From Leucobacter sp. OH1287 (GTDB taxonomy: Bacteria; Actinomycetota; Actinomycetes; Actinomycetales; Microbacteriaceae), in NCBI RefSeq assembly GCF_003859945.1, contig NZ_RQYM01000006.1:1-64000 (forward strand): 64,000 nt of DNA, read 5' to 3'. The notes beneath the pieces are model-generated. The model ran no database searches. It saw nothing but the letters and a program-made list of their open reading frames with translations, and was not told the origin of the DNA. Numbering within the stretch: position 1 is the first letter of the stretch; each line of letters opens with the position of its first letter. The position numbers and the translations under genes are program-made. This document shows positions 8,790 through 18,114 of this stretch, in pieces.

Positions 8790-10190
8790 CTAGGCGATGC
8801 CCGCTAGTTTGCGGCGCATCACGGTCAGCGCGGGTTTGCTCGCGTTAAGCGCCGCACTCAAATCCCCGCCGTGATTCTCCGCCCCAACATACAGGGGTGC
8901 CGACAGCTCAGCACCGTCATTGTTGGTGGATCCACCCGCCTCAGCTTTATCGGCACCCGCGGGCACAAAGACTTCGCCAAGCTCCCACGCGCCCGCTGAC
9001 ACAGCGTTCGCATCAACCCCGAGCAGCTCGACCGTCTGCTCGCGCAACTGCACGGTAATTTCACGACGGCCGCGAATCTCCAACCGGGGAGCTTTCTCTC
9101 CGTCACACCAGAGCTGCGCCGCTGCCCCGTCGTGGGAGATGTCGGCGAGGTCAATGGTCAGTTCCGCGCTTCCACCTTTAGCGAGGTGCTCGTGCATTTC
9201 CGCAGGGCACTGCCAGCCGCTCGCGTCGGTCGGGGCAGGCAGGGTGACAACTGCGCTGTGAAGCGTTGCAGGTGTGGAGCCCGTGGGATCCACCCCGGCA
9301 ATAATTAGGGCGCGGGCACTCAGCAACTCCCCCACCAAAGCTGCGGCGGTGTCGGCAGGGTTAGAGCAAGAGCCAGCATCGGCGGTGTCACCGGAGTCCG
9401 GCAGAGAGCCAGGGTCGACAAAGTTGCCGCGACGCGGTGTCACCATTACAGTGTGCCGCTCGGCCTGCGCATCAAAACTGTGATCGTGCAGCTCACCGGT
9501 GATAATTGTCACGTTGTAGGTTTGCAACAGGGTTACGAAATCGGTTAGCCAACTGCGCCAGCCAGGCTGCGGGGTAAGTAGCGTTGCGGCGCTGTCATTG
9601 CGGGCGGCGAGCGCGAAAATCGCGTCTGCCAGCGATCCACGCCGACCAACGGCCGCGGCCAGCCCCGGCACAACATCGGTTGACACCTCGGTGACCTCGG
9701 CCGCAAAGTTATACCGCAGCTGCGGCGCAAGCAGTGTCTGCGCGGTTTTTGCGCCAAAACGCTGACACACCAGCTCCCACAGGTTGCGATGCTGGCCGAT
9801 TTTCAGCACGGGCAGCACCCGATCCAGGTAGGCGCGCAGTGCGGCGGTGGATCCAATCAGCGCCATCGTTCGGGAGCTCAGCGGGCTAGCTGGTATCCCT
9901 AGCACCGAGTATTTTTCAAGCTCGCCAAATTTACCGGACGCTGTTCTCATCCACTGTGTCGGCAACTGCTCACTGACAGCCGTCTCGGTTGCCTGAAACA
10001 GCTCCCGCAGCGCGCCGCTTGCGTCTGTCAGGCCACGCTCGGGCACAGTGATCTCGCCGGTTACAAGCGCAACTCGCAAACCTAGTTGCGCGAGCTCAAA
10101 ACAGCTGCTGAGCGCGGCAATACAGTCGCCAACAACAACGGCATCAAACTCTGCGCACTGGCTCGTTTCAGGCTGCGACACGGGCATCAC
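8790..10190 (-). CDS. HemY-like FAD-dependent oxidoreductase with degenerate dinucleotide motif
   Basis: The N-terminus (V-V-V-G-D-C-I-A-A-L-S-S) aligns with the Rossmann beta-alpha-beta of protoporphyrinogen oxidase-like flavoproteins, but the GxGxxG glycines are reduced to G-D-C-I-A-A. Middle segments such as L-A-P-Q-L-R-Y-N-F-A-A and G-R-R-G-S-L-A-D-A-I resemble HemY substrate-domain sequence. The C-terminus Y-V-G-A-E-N-H-G-G-D-L-S-A-A-L-N-A-S resembles the terminal FAD-contacting segment with altered residues. Its 466 residues are normal for HemY. A low-complexity acidic insert lies at about residues 255-280. It may be a diverged, non-catalytic paralogue or a true coproporphyrinogen/protoporphyrinogen oxidase. 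The start overlaps the CPBP stop by 4 bp. Confidence 0.6.
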   Translation of the reverse strand: MMPVSQPETSQCAEFDAVVVGDCIAALSSCFELAQLGLRVALVTGEITVPERGLTDASGALRELFQATETAVSEQLPTQWMRTASGKFGELEKYSVLGIPASPLSSRTMALIGSTAALRAYLDRVLPVLKIGQHRNLWELVCQRFGAKTAQTLLAPQLRYNFAAEVTEVSTDVVPGLAAAVGRRGSLADAIFALAARNDSAATLLTPQPGWRSWLTDFVTLLQTYNVTIITGELHDHSFDAQAERHTVMVTPRRGNFVDPGSLPDSGDTADAGSCSNPADTAAALVGELLSARALIIAGVDPTGSTPATLHSAVVTLPAPTDASGWQCPAEMHEHLAKGGSAELTIDLADISHDGAAAQLWCDGEKAPRLEIRGRREITVQLREQTVELLGVDANAVSAGAWELGEVFVPAGADKAEAGGSTNNDGAELSAPLYVGAENHGGDLSAALNASKPALTVMRRKLAGIA

Positions 10191-11638
10191 CGCTGTTCAT
10201 TTGACTGCTGTGAATCACTCGGCTGCGGCGCGGGGGCTGGTGCGATATATTGCGGAGCCGGCGCATCAGCCGGCACACCAATCGGCGCTGCACCAACCGG
10301 ATCGACAGCAGCCGGCACACCACTAACCGGCGTACCACTATAAGTCGCGCCAACCGGAACCGGCTGCGGCGGCACCACCTGCTGGCGCAGCGAACTGTTA
10401 GCGGGAAGCTTTGCAAACTGCTCAGGGGTGATAATCAGCCTGCCTGCCGGATCCACCGGGAAAAATTGCTCGATTGTGTCAACACGGGTGGTTTTTACCG
10501 CGCCTCGCTTCTCGTCACGCTTGAACACGAACATCGCGGCTGCAACAAACACCGACAGCACAACCAGTTCAACAAACACCAGTAACGGACCACCAGAGCT
10601 GGTCTCAGCAGACTCCTGCACACCGCTTAAGGTTACCCCGAAAGCAAACCAGTTGTTGACCGTGTGCAACGCAATCGCAGTCTCTAGACCGCCGGTCCGC
10701 CAGGTAAGGTAGCCGGCAGCGGCACCCATCAAACCAACCGCGGTAATGCCCCATATGTCATACTGCACGTGCACAGCGGCAAACAGCACAGTGGTGATCG
10801 CGATCGCAACCGCCGGATGTTTCACCCACGAGCCGATCATCTGCAGCAGCGCGCCACGGAAAATAACCTCCTCGGCACCCGCCTGGAGCGGTACAATCAG
10901 CAGCACAATTAGCATTGAGAGGAGGAACCCGCCAAGGTTAAAGTCTTGCAGTCGCTGCTCGGTAGCCGCCGGATCCAGTGCGACAACAATACCCTGCACT
11001 ATACCGTGCAGCGGCACGAGCACCGCGAGCGTCAGCAGTGTCATCTTGCCGAGTGGGCGCCAGCGCAGTTTCAGGTTAACCGAGTAGAGCCTGCCGACCG
11101 GTCGGATACCAACAGACAAGCAGGCGAGGATAGCTGCTGGCCACATAATCGCGACGCTCAAGAGAAGGAACAACAGCGCACCCACCTGGAACTCGCTGGA
11201 TGATTCCAGCATCGCAGTGATCTCCTCAATATCCCCGTTCACGGGGAGACTGTTGACGAAATCGGGAGCCGCGATCACCAGAATCAGAATCAACGCGATC
11301 ACTAGCGCCGTTGACATCACAAAATAGTAGACCATGGTCAGCAACACCATCACGAGCGGTTTCCACCACGAGTATTTGTTGATGCCACGGTAGAGGCGGT
11401 GGTATTCGAGCGGATCCGTCTGGTGCTTCACGCTGACCCGGGGCTGCGCCCACGGATACATCGGCGCGGCAGGCGGCACGGAAGCGGGGTAGCCGGGAGC
11501 CGGCGCGGGCGCGGGGTAGACTGGCGCGCCTTGCGGCACCTGGCCAGGGTAAGCAGGAGCTGCCTGACCGGGGGGCGGCGCAGGATTATCTGGTACCACT
11601 GCGGGGTTGGGGGTCTGTGGCTGCTGATAGTCTGTCAT
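10187..11638 (-). CDS. CPBP-family intramembrane metalloprotease
   Basis: The 483-residue product has a Pro/Ala-rich cytosolic N-terminus of about 75 residues, then seven to eight membrane helices. It carries the CPBP (Abi/Rce1-like) motifs E-E-V-I-F-R-G, F-A-A-V-H and the later H-T-V-N-N-W. These supply the glutamate and histidines for intramembrane proteolysis. A roughly 100-residue Pro/Val-rich C-terminal tail follows the last helix and an arginine/lysine segment. A good Shine-Dalgarno (GGAGG) precedes the ATG. Substrate is unknown. Confidence 0.85.
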   Translation of the reverse strand: MTDYQQPQTPNPAVVPDNPAPPPGQAAPAYPGQVPQGAPVYPAPAPAPGYPASVPPAAPMYPWAQPRVSVKHQTDPLEYHRLYRGINKYSWWKPLVMVLLTMVYYFVMSTALVIALILILVIAAPDFVNSLPVNGDIEEITAMLESSSEFQVGALLFLLLSVAIMWPAAILACLSVGIRPVGRLYSVNLKLRWRPLGKMTLLTLAVLVPLHGIVQGIVVALDPAATEQRLQDFNLGGFLLSMLIVLLIVPLQAGAEEVIFRGALLQMIGSWVKHPAVAIAITTVLFAAVHVQYDIWGITAVGLMGAAAGYLTWRTGGLETAIALHTVNNWFAFGVTLSGVQESAETSSGGPLLVFVELVVLSVFVAAAMFVFKRDEKRGAVKTTRVDTIEQFFPVDPAGRLIITPEQFAKLPANSSLRQQVVPPQPVPVGATYSGTPVSGVPAAVDPVGAAPIGVPADAPAPQYIAPAPAPQPSDSQQSNEQR

Positions 11639-11680
11639 GTTTCCTCCAACTCGTTTGTGGCTGCTGGTGTCTGCCCGCGG

Positions 11681-13063
11681 TTAGGCGCCGCGCAGTTTGT
11701 TCGCGAGGTAAGCAAACAGCTCCTCGCGTGGCACTCGCACCTGCTCCATTGTGTCGCGCTCACGCACGGTGACAGCGTTATCGTCGAGCGAATCAAAGTC
11801 GACGGTGATGCAGAACGGGGTGCCGATCTCGTCCTGGCGACGGTAGCGGCGACCGATCGCTCCAGCGTCATCAAACTCGGTGTTCCACTGTTCACGCAGC
11901 TCCGCCGCAATCTCCTGGGCGAGCGGTGACAGTTTTTCGTTGCGGCTGAGAGGCAACACAGCGGCTTTCACCGGCGCGAGACGCGGATCCAGCCCCAAAA
12001 CTACGCGGGTTTCGGTGCCACCCTTCGCGTTTGGCACCTGCTCCTCACGGTACGCATCCACCAGGAACGCCATCAGTGAGCGGGTGAGACCCGCCGCCGG
12101 TTCGATCACATATGGCACCCAGCGCGCATCCTTGGTCTGGTCGAAGAAGCTGAGGTCTTTACCGGACGCCTCCGCGTGGGTTTTCAGGTCGTAGTCGGTG
12201 CGGTTTGCAACGCCCTCCAGCTCACCCCAGTCACCGCCGGCAAAACCGAACTTGTATTCAATGTCTACTGTGCGCTTCGAGTAGTGTGAGAGTTTTTCTT
12301 GCGGGTGCTCGTAGAAACGCAGATTCTCGGGCTTGATGCCGAGGTTTGTGTACCAGTCCATGCGCTCCTGGATCCAGTACTCGTGCCAGGTCTCGTCGGT
12401 TCCCGGCTCAACAAAGAACTCCATCTCCATCTGCTCAAACTCGCGGGTTCTGAAAATGAAGTTACCCGGTGTGATCTCGTTGCGGAAGCTCTTACCGATC
12501 TGCGCGATACCGAACGGCGGCTTCTTGCGCGAGGTCTGCAGTACGTTCGCAAAGTTCACAAAAATACCCTGCGCGGTTTCTGGCCGCAGGTAGTGCATAC
12601 CCTGCTCGTCATCGACAGGACCCAGGAAGGTTTTTAGCAGTCCCGAGAACGCGCGTGGCTCGGTCCACTCACCGCGTGTGCCACAGTTTGCGCACACAAT
12701 CTCGCTCATGCCCTCAGCCTCACGGCCCTTCTTCTCGGCAAAAGCCTCAAGCAGGTGATCTTCACGGTAGCGTTTGTGACAGCTGGTGCATTCCACGAGC
12801 GGATCCGTAAACACCGCCACGTGCCCGGACGCCTCCCAAACCTGCTTGGGGAGGATCACGCTAGAGTCGATGCCGACAACGTCTGCGCGACGCTGCACCA
12901 TGGTCAGCCACCACTGCCGTTTAATGTTCTCTTTTAACGCTGTTCCCAGAGCCCCGTAGTCCCACGCGGACCTTGACCCGCCGTAGATTTCACCCGCCTG
13001 AAACACAAAGCCGCGCTTTTTCGCGAGCGAAATAACTTTTTCTAGACGTGACTGACCTGCCAT
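11681..13063 (-). CDS. glyS: Glycyl-tRNA synthetase, single-chain (alpha2) type
   Basis: Class II synthetase charging tRNA-Gly. The ATG at 13063 follows GGAGAAG and gives 460 residues beginning M-A-G-Q-S-R-L-E-K, standard for actinobacteria; the open frame runs 24 codons further upstream without support. Motif 2 (F-R-N-E-I-T-P) and motif 3 (G-L-T-R-S-L-M-A-F) are intact. A four-cysteine zinc module (C-T-S-C and C-A-N-C) lies at about residues 90-135. Unlike the cysteine-free ribosomal proteins elsewhere in the window, this protein keeps its zinc site. Confidence 0.96.
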   Translation of the reverse strand: MAGQSRLEKVISLAKKRGFVFQAGEIYGGSRSAWDYGALGTALKENIKRQWWLTMVQRRADVVGIDSSVILPKQVWEASGHVAVFTDPLVECTSCHKRYREDHLLEAFAEKKGREAEGMSEIVCANCGTRGEWTEPRAFSGLLKTFLGPVDDEQGMHYLRPETAQGIFVNFANVLQTSRKKPPFGIAQIGKSFRNEITPGNFIFRTREFEQMEMEFFVEPGTDETWHEYWIQERMDWYTNLGIKPENLRFYEHPQEKLSHYSKRTVDIEYKFGFAGGDWGELEGVANRTDYDLKTHAEASGKDLSFFDQTKDARWVPYVIEPAAGLTRSLMAFLVDAYREEQVPNAKGGTETRVVLGLDPRLAPVKAAVLPLSRNEKLSPLAQEIAAELREQWNTEFDDAGAIGRRYRRQDEIGTPFCITVDFDSLDDNAVTVRERDTMEQVRVPREELFAYLANKLRGA

Positions 13064-13236
13064 ATTCGTTTCTTCTCCAAGGTGCTTAACGGGGAACTTG
13101 GTAACCGCCACAGACTCCAGGCGGCAATACATCATAACAATTTTACAGAGCTATGCTGGTGTTTAGCTATAACGCGGCGCAGCCGGCATTTTCGCTTAGG
13201 CTTGATTCTTCGCAACAAGCGAGTAGAGTTAGGGGT

Positions 13237-14031
13237 ATGCGTCCGCACCGTTTTCACCCCTCCACCCCGCTGGCTGCGGCGCTGCTGATCTGCGGCGCCG
13301 TCGCTCTCGCGGGCTGCGCTGAGGCGGATCCACCAAAAAAGCCCGCTGCGTCTGACACCGCCAAGAAACCCAGCAAAAAGGACGAGAAACCGGCCGCAGA
13401 TAACGCCGCCGATGACTCCGCAACCGACGATGCTGGGGCAGCAAATGCGCCGGTCAGCTATGATCTTGATTCTCCCGACTCGGTTACCGTGCTGGTTAAT
13501 AAACAGCGCCCGCTGAACCCGATAACCTTCGAGCCGGGCGATCTGGTGCTGCCGAGCCTGCCGAACCCGAACGGTCAGCCGGTGCGGCAGGTGATGCTCG
13601 CCGACCTGGAGCGGTTGGCAGCGGACGCGGTCGCCGCGGGCCTGCCGCAGCCGATTCTTAGCAGTGGTTACCGCAGTTACCAGCTGCAGGAGAGCCTGTT
13701 CGCTAACTATTCCGCGAACTACGGTGTTGCGGCGGCGGATCAGTTCTCCGCCCGTCCCGGGCATTCCGAGCATCAAACCGGGTTGGCGGTTGATCTCGAT
13801 GACGGATCCGGCTGCAACCTGCAGGCTTGCTTCGGCAACACCGCCCTCGGCCAGTGGCTGAGAGACAACGCCCACCGCTACGGTTTTGTGCTGCGCTACA
13901 CCGAGGCGGGCACACCGATAACCGGTTATACGGCGGAGCCGTGGCACTTCCGCTACGTTGGCGTTGAGGTTGCTGAGGCGGTTAGGGCGAGCGGCGCGGA
14001 GACGCTTGAGCAGTTCTTCGGCGTCGCCTAG
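13237..14031 (+). CDS. D-alanyl-D-alanine carboxypeptidase (VanY/M15B) lipoprotein
   Basis: Peptidoglycan-trimming metallopeptidase held on the outer face of the membrane. The ATG at 13237 follows AGGGG and gives 264 residues with a signal sequence ending in the lipobox L-A-G-C (Cys about residue 27). A Lys/Asp-rich linker of about 45 residues follows, then the M15B domain. The zinc motif S-x-H-x-x-G-x-A-x-D appears as S-E-H-Q-T-G-L-A-V-D near residue 180 and E-P-W-H near 233. S-G-Y-R-S-Y-x-x-Q is also present. Confidence 0.9.
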   Translation: MRPHRFHPSTPLAAALLICGAVALAGCAEADPPKKPAASDTAKKPSKKDEKPAADNAADDSATDDAGAANAPVSYDLDSPDSVTVLVNKQRPLNPITFEPGDLVLPSLPNPNGQPVRQVMLADLERLAADAVAAGLPQPILSSGYRSYQLQESLFANYSANYGVAAADQFSARPGHSEHQTGLAVDLDDGSGCNLQACFGNTALGQWLRDNAHRYGFVLRYTEAGTPITGYTAEPWHFRYVGVEVAEAVRASGAETLEQFFGVA

Positions 14032-14111
14032 ACTACGCTAGCGGCGCACGTGGCTGCCCCGAGAGGGATCCCGCCCACAGCTCGCAGCGGGCGCCAAAAC
14101 AGAGATAGCGG

Positions 14112-15047
14112 CTAGAGCTGCACCAGGTTGAGCGGCGGCTCGCCCGCCAGGCGGCGTTCAATCTGCCGGCGAATCAGTCGCACAATCCGCGGCTGCATAG
14201 CGCTTGAATCGCCGCCAACGTGCGGTGTTATCAGCACACCGGGGAGGCTCCACAGCGGGTGATCCGCGGGCAGCGGTTCCGGATCCACCACGTCAAGCGC
14301 CGCACGCAAACGCCCCGAAGAAACCTCCGCGGTGAGCGCGTCAGTGTCGACGACGGCACCGCGCGCAACGTTCACAACCAGCGCCCCGTCGGGCAGGTGC
14401 GAGAGCATTTCGGCGTTGATAAGCCCGCGCGTCTGCTCGGTGAGCGGCACCGTAATAATCAGAATGTCGGTCTGCGGCAAGAGCGTCGGCAGCTCCGCAA
14501 CACCGTGGACAAGCACCTCACTGTCTGAGTACATTTCGGTGCGGGCAACGCTCGCAACCCGGTTCAGCTGGGTTTCAAAGCCCGCGAGCCTGACCGCGAC
14601 CGCCTTCCCGACGCCGCCATACCCGAGCAGGGTGACCCGCGAATCCGCCAGCGACGGATAAAACTTTGGCGCCCAATTGTGTGCGTCCTGATTGCGCACA
14701 AACTGCGCAAGCCCGCGCTGGGCAGCGATTGCGAGCCCGATTGCGAGCTCAGCGGTTGAGGTCTCGTGCACACTCGCGGCGTTCGCGACCGGGATCCCCT
14801 TCGGCACATACTGTTTCAGCGAATCGTAGCCGATCGACTGCCACTGGATCAGCCCAACATCAAGCCCCTTCAGGTTCGCGATAACCGAGCCGTCACCCAT
14901 GTAGGGCGGCACCACAATGTCGATCTGCTGTCGGGGCGCTGGCGACTCCAAATCCCACAGCGCAAACTCGGCGTCATCGCCGCTAACATGCTGCCGCAGA
15001 GCCTGCAGCAGGGACTCTCGTGCCACGGTAACAAACTGCTTAGCCAT
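14112..15047 (-). CDS. D-isomer-specific 2-hydroxyacid dehydrogenase
   Basis: NAD(P)-dependent oxidoreductase acting on a 2-hydroxy/2-keto acid. The 311-residue product has the Rossmann motif G-Y-G-G-V-G-K-A-V around residue 143, then V-P-L-T-E-Q-T-R-G-L, N-V-A-R-G-A-V-V-D (catalytic Arg), a D-V-V-D-P-E-P-L-P segment with the catalytic Glu, and T-P-H-V-G-G with the catalytic His. The set resembles phosphoglycerate/glyoxylate-type dehydrogenases, but the short N-terminal domain does not identify the substrate. It stands alone. Confidence 0.88.
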   Translation of the reverse strand: MAKQFVTVARESLLQALRQHVSGDDAEFALWDLESPAPRQQIDIVVPPYMGDGSVIANLKGLDVGLIQWQSIGYDSLKQYVPKGIPVANAASVHETSTAELAIGLAIAAQRGLAQFVRNQDAHNWAPKFYPSLADSRVTLLGYGGVGKAVAVRLAGFETQLNRVASVARTEMYSDSEVLVHGVAELPTLLPQTDILIITVPLTEQTRGLINAEMLSHLPDGALVVNVARGAVVDTDALTAEVSSGRLRAALDVVDPEPLPADHPLWSLPGVLITPHVGGDSSAMQPRIVRLIRRQIERRLAGEPPLNLVQL

Positions 15048-15203
15048 GCTAATATCCTACAAAACTAAGCTAGCAGCGAGGTGTAAACCTGCTGGTTCGG
15101 CTAATCCCCGCCGGTTTCCCGGGTGGATCCGCACAGCCCCCGTATCGCTCTCCCCGCCGCTGCTGGGGTGCTGCCGGCCTGCTGCCTCGGGTGGATCCGG
15201 TGC

Positions 15204-16436
15204 TTAAGCCCAGTCGCTGCGCGCCGCCGCTTTCGGGTTCAGCTGCTGCAGTATCCAGGTGATGCTGTTTTCAACCTCGGGATCGTTCTCGGTTTCGTTG
15301 CCTGTTTCGTGCAGGTAACCGGTTTCCGCTTTCGCCCACGAGGTTTCAATCACTCGCACACCGGCCGCTCGCACCCGGCTCGCGAACGCTTCGCTCCCCT
15401 GTTTTGCCGGATCAAGCTCGGCGTTTAAAACAATCAGGTCTGGTAGTTTAGCCAGCTGTTTTTCTTGCAGCTGCAAAACCGCGATCGGTTCGGTTGGCAG
15501 GGTTGGTTCCGGCGGCAGTTCCACCGTCTCAAACAGCGCATCGTGCGCGGCACGCGCGGCCGCTTCCGCGCTCGCCCGCTCCGCCGCTTTAATCTGCTCG
15601 ATCATCGCGGTAATTGCCGCGAGCGAGGCGCGTTCCTGCCCGGCGGCGGCGGTTGCCGGTTTCGCGGGTGCGGCGTTAATCGGGGCGGTGTCAGCGGTCA
15701 CGCTGGTCGGTTCCGCGGCGCTAACGGGTGCGGCGCCAACCGGTGCAGCATCCACTGATCCGGCGCCAGCAGGCGCGGCACTAACCGCCCCGGCCTCAGC
15801 TGGCGCGGTGTGCTGGGGCGCAGCCCGCCTCGGGGTATATCCGCCAGCGCCAGCGCCAGCACCAGCACCGGCGTCAACCACACCAGCGCCGCTGGCTGAG
15901 CCGATCCGCCCCTCCTGACCGGTTAAAAGCTCTGGGTAAACCAGCAAAACACCCGCCGCCCTGCCCGCAATACCAGCGGCGGCAGAAACAGCCTGGGTGA
16001 GAGCGGCCTGCAGCGCAAAATCGGCGGCGATTCCGGATCCGCCAACGAAAATAAGCCCGCCGTAGTGGGCGTCAACCCAGCGCAGCACCGCAGCAACCTG
16101 GTTTGCGGCGCACAGCTGCGCGGCCGCGTCTGCGGCGAGTCCGTCACGGTTCTGGCGGGTTTCGGCGAGCACCGCAGCGTAGTCGACCGCCAGAATCCTA
16201 ACCCCGTGCTCTGCGAGACGCTGCGCAAAACACTCGGCTTCGCGGTAGCGGGGATCGTCAGCCCAGACGAGGGTTGCGAGCGGTGAGGCGGCGATGCGCT
16301 TGAGCGGATCCGGCGCGATCGTGGGTTCAAACAGTGTGGCGCTGATGCTGCCCCGGGCAGCCGGATTACCGGCGCGATCCTGAGCGGCCTCTGGCATCGG
16401 GATCGGCATTTTTATCTGTTTAACCGCGTAAGACAT
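15204..16436 (-). CDS. Alpha/beta-hydrolase-like protein with a low-complexity insertion
   Basis: Residues about 50-180 follow an alpha/beta-hydrolase-3 (HSL-like) pattern: R-Y-R-E-A-E-C-F-A-Q-R-L, I-L-A-V-D-Y, and the nucleophile-elbow equivalent V-G-G-S-G-I-A-A-D. The C-terminal part has L-I-V-L-N-A-E-L-D-P, matching the acid-residue strand, and R-V-R-A-A-G-V-R-V-I-E. Between them, residues about 185-285 are Ala/Gly/Pro/Val-rich repeats with no predicted fold. The usual oxyanion HGGG is not evident. An active esterase is possible but uncertain. The insertion may be a slipped-repeat expansion. Confidence 0.6.
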   Translation of the reverse strand: MSYAVKQIKMPIPMPEAAQDRAGNPAARGSISATLFEPTIAPDPLKRIAASPLATLVWADDPRYREAECFAQRLAEHGVRILAVDYAAVLAETRQNRDGLAADAAAQLCAANQVAAVLRWVDAHYGGLIFVGGSGIAADFALQAALTQAVSAAAGIAGRAAGVLLVYPELLTGQEGRIGSASGAGVVDAGAGAGAGAGGYTPRRAAPQHTAPAEAGAVSAAPAGAGSVDAAPVGAAPVSAAEPTSVTADTAPINAAPAKPATAAAGQERASLAAITAMIEQIKAAERASAEAAARAAHDALFETVELPPEPTLPTEPIAVLQLQEKQLAKLPDLIVLNAELDPAKQGSEAFASRVRAAGVRVIETSWAKAETGYLHETGNETENDPEVENSITWILQQLNPKAAARSDWA

Positions 16437-16537
16437 GTCTCTCTATTTGCAATAGCCTCCGCTAGCTATCGTACAACTTTTTGCATACCCCCTCACGATC
16501 TAATAGCGTGTGCATGTGACTGTGGTAAAACAGAAGC

Positions 16538-17452
16538 ATGGCAGTGACCCACACCAGATTCACCTACACGGACAGTTACGGCGTCAAAATCTACGCCCAA
16601 AAGTGGGCTCCGGCAGACCACAGTCCCGGCTGGACTGGCCCGATCGCGGGCGACCAAAACGCTGTTGACCCGACCGATCTGATCGGCGCGGTGCAGATTG
16701 TGCACGGCATCTGTGAGCACTCGGACCGCTACAGTCAGTTCGCTCACGAGCTTGCGAACGCGGGTTTTGTTGTTTACGCTGACGATCACCGCGGGCACGG
16801 CCGCACCGGCATCCAGCAGCACCGCGAAAACCCCGATCAGATGGGGAAGCTCGGGCCCGGTGGGCTGCTCGCAACCGAGGCCGCGATAACGCAGCTGACC
16901 AGCATCATCCGCGAGGCTCACCCGGGTATTCACGTCACCGTGTTTGCTCACTCCTGGGGGTCTTTGATGGCGCAGCGGATCCTGAATCGCACCCCGAATG
17001 TTTGGGACGCCGTCGTGTTAAGCGGCACCGCATACCGCACCCCAGCCCACATGAACTCGGGCGATTTGAACGCCGGTTTTGAGGGTCCAACCGACTACAA
17101 CTGGCTGAGCCGTGACCTGAACGTCGGCATCGCCTGTGAGGAGGATCCGATGCGGTTTAAGGGATCCATTCTCAACCTGTTCGGGGTTGCCGACTCGCTG
17201 CGCCTGTTTGGCACCCCAGCGGCCGGCCTCAACCCGAAAACGCCGCTGCTGATCACCGGCGGCACCGCTGACTCGCTCAGCCAGAAGGACGGGCTGCAGA
17301 AACTCGCCGCCGCGTATCGGAAACGCGGGCTTGAGGATGTGACGTTACGGCTCTACCAGGACGGTAGGCACGAGATGCTCAACGAGATCAACCGTGACGA
17401 GTTTGTTGGTGACGTTATGACCTGGATAACCGACCGGGCGATGGGATACTAG
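16538..17452 (+). CDS. Alpha/beta hydrolase, lysophospholipase/monoacylglycerol-lipase type
   Basis: Serine hydrolase of the S33/Hydrolase_4 family, cytosolic with no signal peptide. The 304 residues include D-D-H-R-G-H-G-R near residue 85, the nucleophile elbow F-A-H-S-W-G-S near 136, an acid strand [11 protein letters not shown], and a terminal histidine in [11 protein letters not shown]. The last two are the Asp and His of the triad. The 3' end overlaps dcd by 4 bp in a tail-to-tail arrangement. Confidence 0.88.
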   Translation: MAVTHTRFTYTDSYGVKIYAQKWAPADHSPGWTGPIAGDQNAVDPTDLIGAVQIVHGICEHSDRYSQFAHELANAGFVVYADDHRGHGRTGIQQHRENPDQMGKLGPGGLLATEAAITQLTSIIREAHPGIHVTVFAHSWGSLMAQRILNRTPNVWDAVVLSGTAYRTPAHMNSGDLNAGFEGPTDYNWLSRDLNVGIACEEDPMRFKGSILNLFGVADSLRLFGTPAAGLNPKTPLLITGGTADSLSQKDGLQKLAAAYRKRGLEDVTLRLYQDGRHEMLNEINRDEFVGDVMTWITDRAMGY

Positions 17453-18054
17453 TTGCCGCGCGCCCCGAGATCGGTTGTTGTCACGTCCGCAACCGCCCAG
17501 TTGAGGTAGGAGCGGGAAGCGGTTGGCCCGCGCTGCCCGTGATAGCGGGAGTTGGTTGCGCTGTAACCGTAGGGGCGTTCTGCCGCGCTTGACAGTTGGA
17601 AGAAGCACAGCTGCCCAATCTTCATGCCCGGCCACAGGCGAATCGGCAGGGTTGCGACGTTTGACAGCTCAAGGGTGACATGCCCCGAGAATCCGGGATC
17701 GATAAAGCCCGCTGTTGAGTGGGTGAGCAGGCCGAGCCTGCCGAGTGAGCTTTTACCCTCCAGGCGGGCGGCAATATCGTCGGGCAGAGTCACCTGCTCG
17801 AAGGTGCTGCCGAGCACAAACTCGCCCGGGTGCAGCACAAACCCCTCCTCCGGGTCCGCCTCAATCAGGCGGGTTAGTTCCGGCTGCTCAACCGCCGGGT
17901 TGATCTCCGCGTATTTGTGGTTATCAAACAGTCTAAAATAGCGGTCAAGACGCACATCGACGCTTGACGGCTGCACCATCTGCGAATCGCTCGGGGTTAA
18001 CTGGATCCGCCCGTCTGCAAGCTGCTGCTGAATATCTCTGTCTGAAAGTAACAC
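17449..18054 (-). CDS. dcd: dCTP deaminase, DCD-DUT (dUMP-forming) type
   Basis: Converts dCTP to dUMP, or to dUTP in the monofunctional type, for thymidylate synthesis. The 201-residue product has K101-S-S-L-G-R106, H112-S-T-A115-G and the catalytic E129 in V-T-L-E-L-S-N. These match the arrangement S102, R106, A115 and E129 of the mycobacterial bifunctional enzyme, so I favour the bifunctional type. The start is GTG. It belongs with nrdHIEF in dNTP supply, but the genes are unlinked. Confidence 0.92.
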   Translation of the reverse strand: MLLSDRDIQQQLADGRIQLTPSDSQMVQPSSVDVRLDRYFRLFDNHKYAEINPAVEQPELTRLIEADPEEGFVLHPGEFVLGSTFEQVTLPDDIAARLEGKSSLGRLGLLTHSTAGFIDPGFSGHVTLELSNVATLPIRLWPGMKIGQLCFFQLSSAAERPYGYSATNSRYHGQRGPTASRSYLNWAVADVTTTDLGARGN

Positions 18055-18114
18055 GTAATCTATACTACTTCAGTTAAAAAGCGCCCGGGCAACCGGTTTA
18101 GCAACCGGCCGCCA

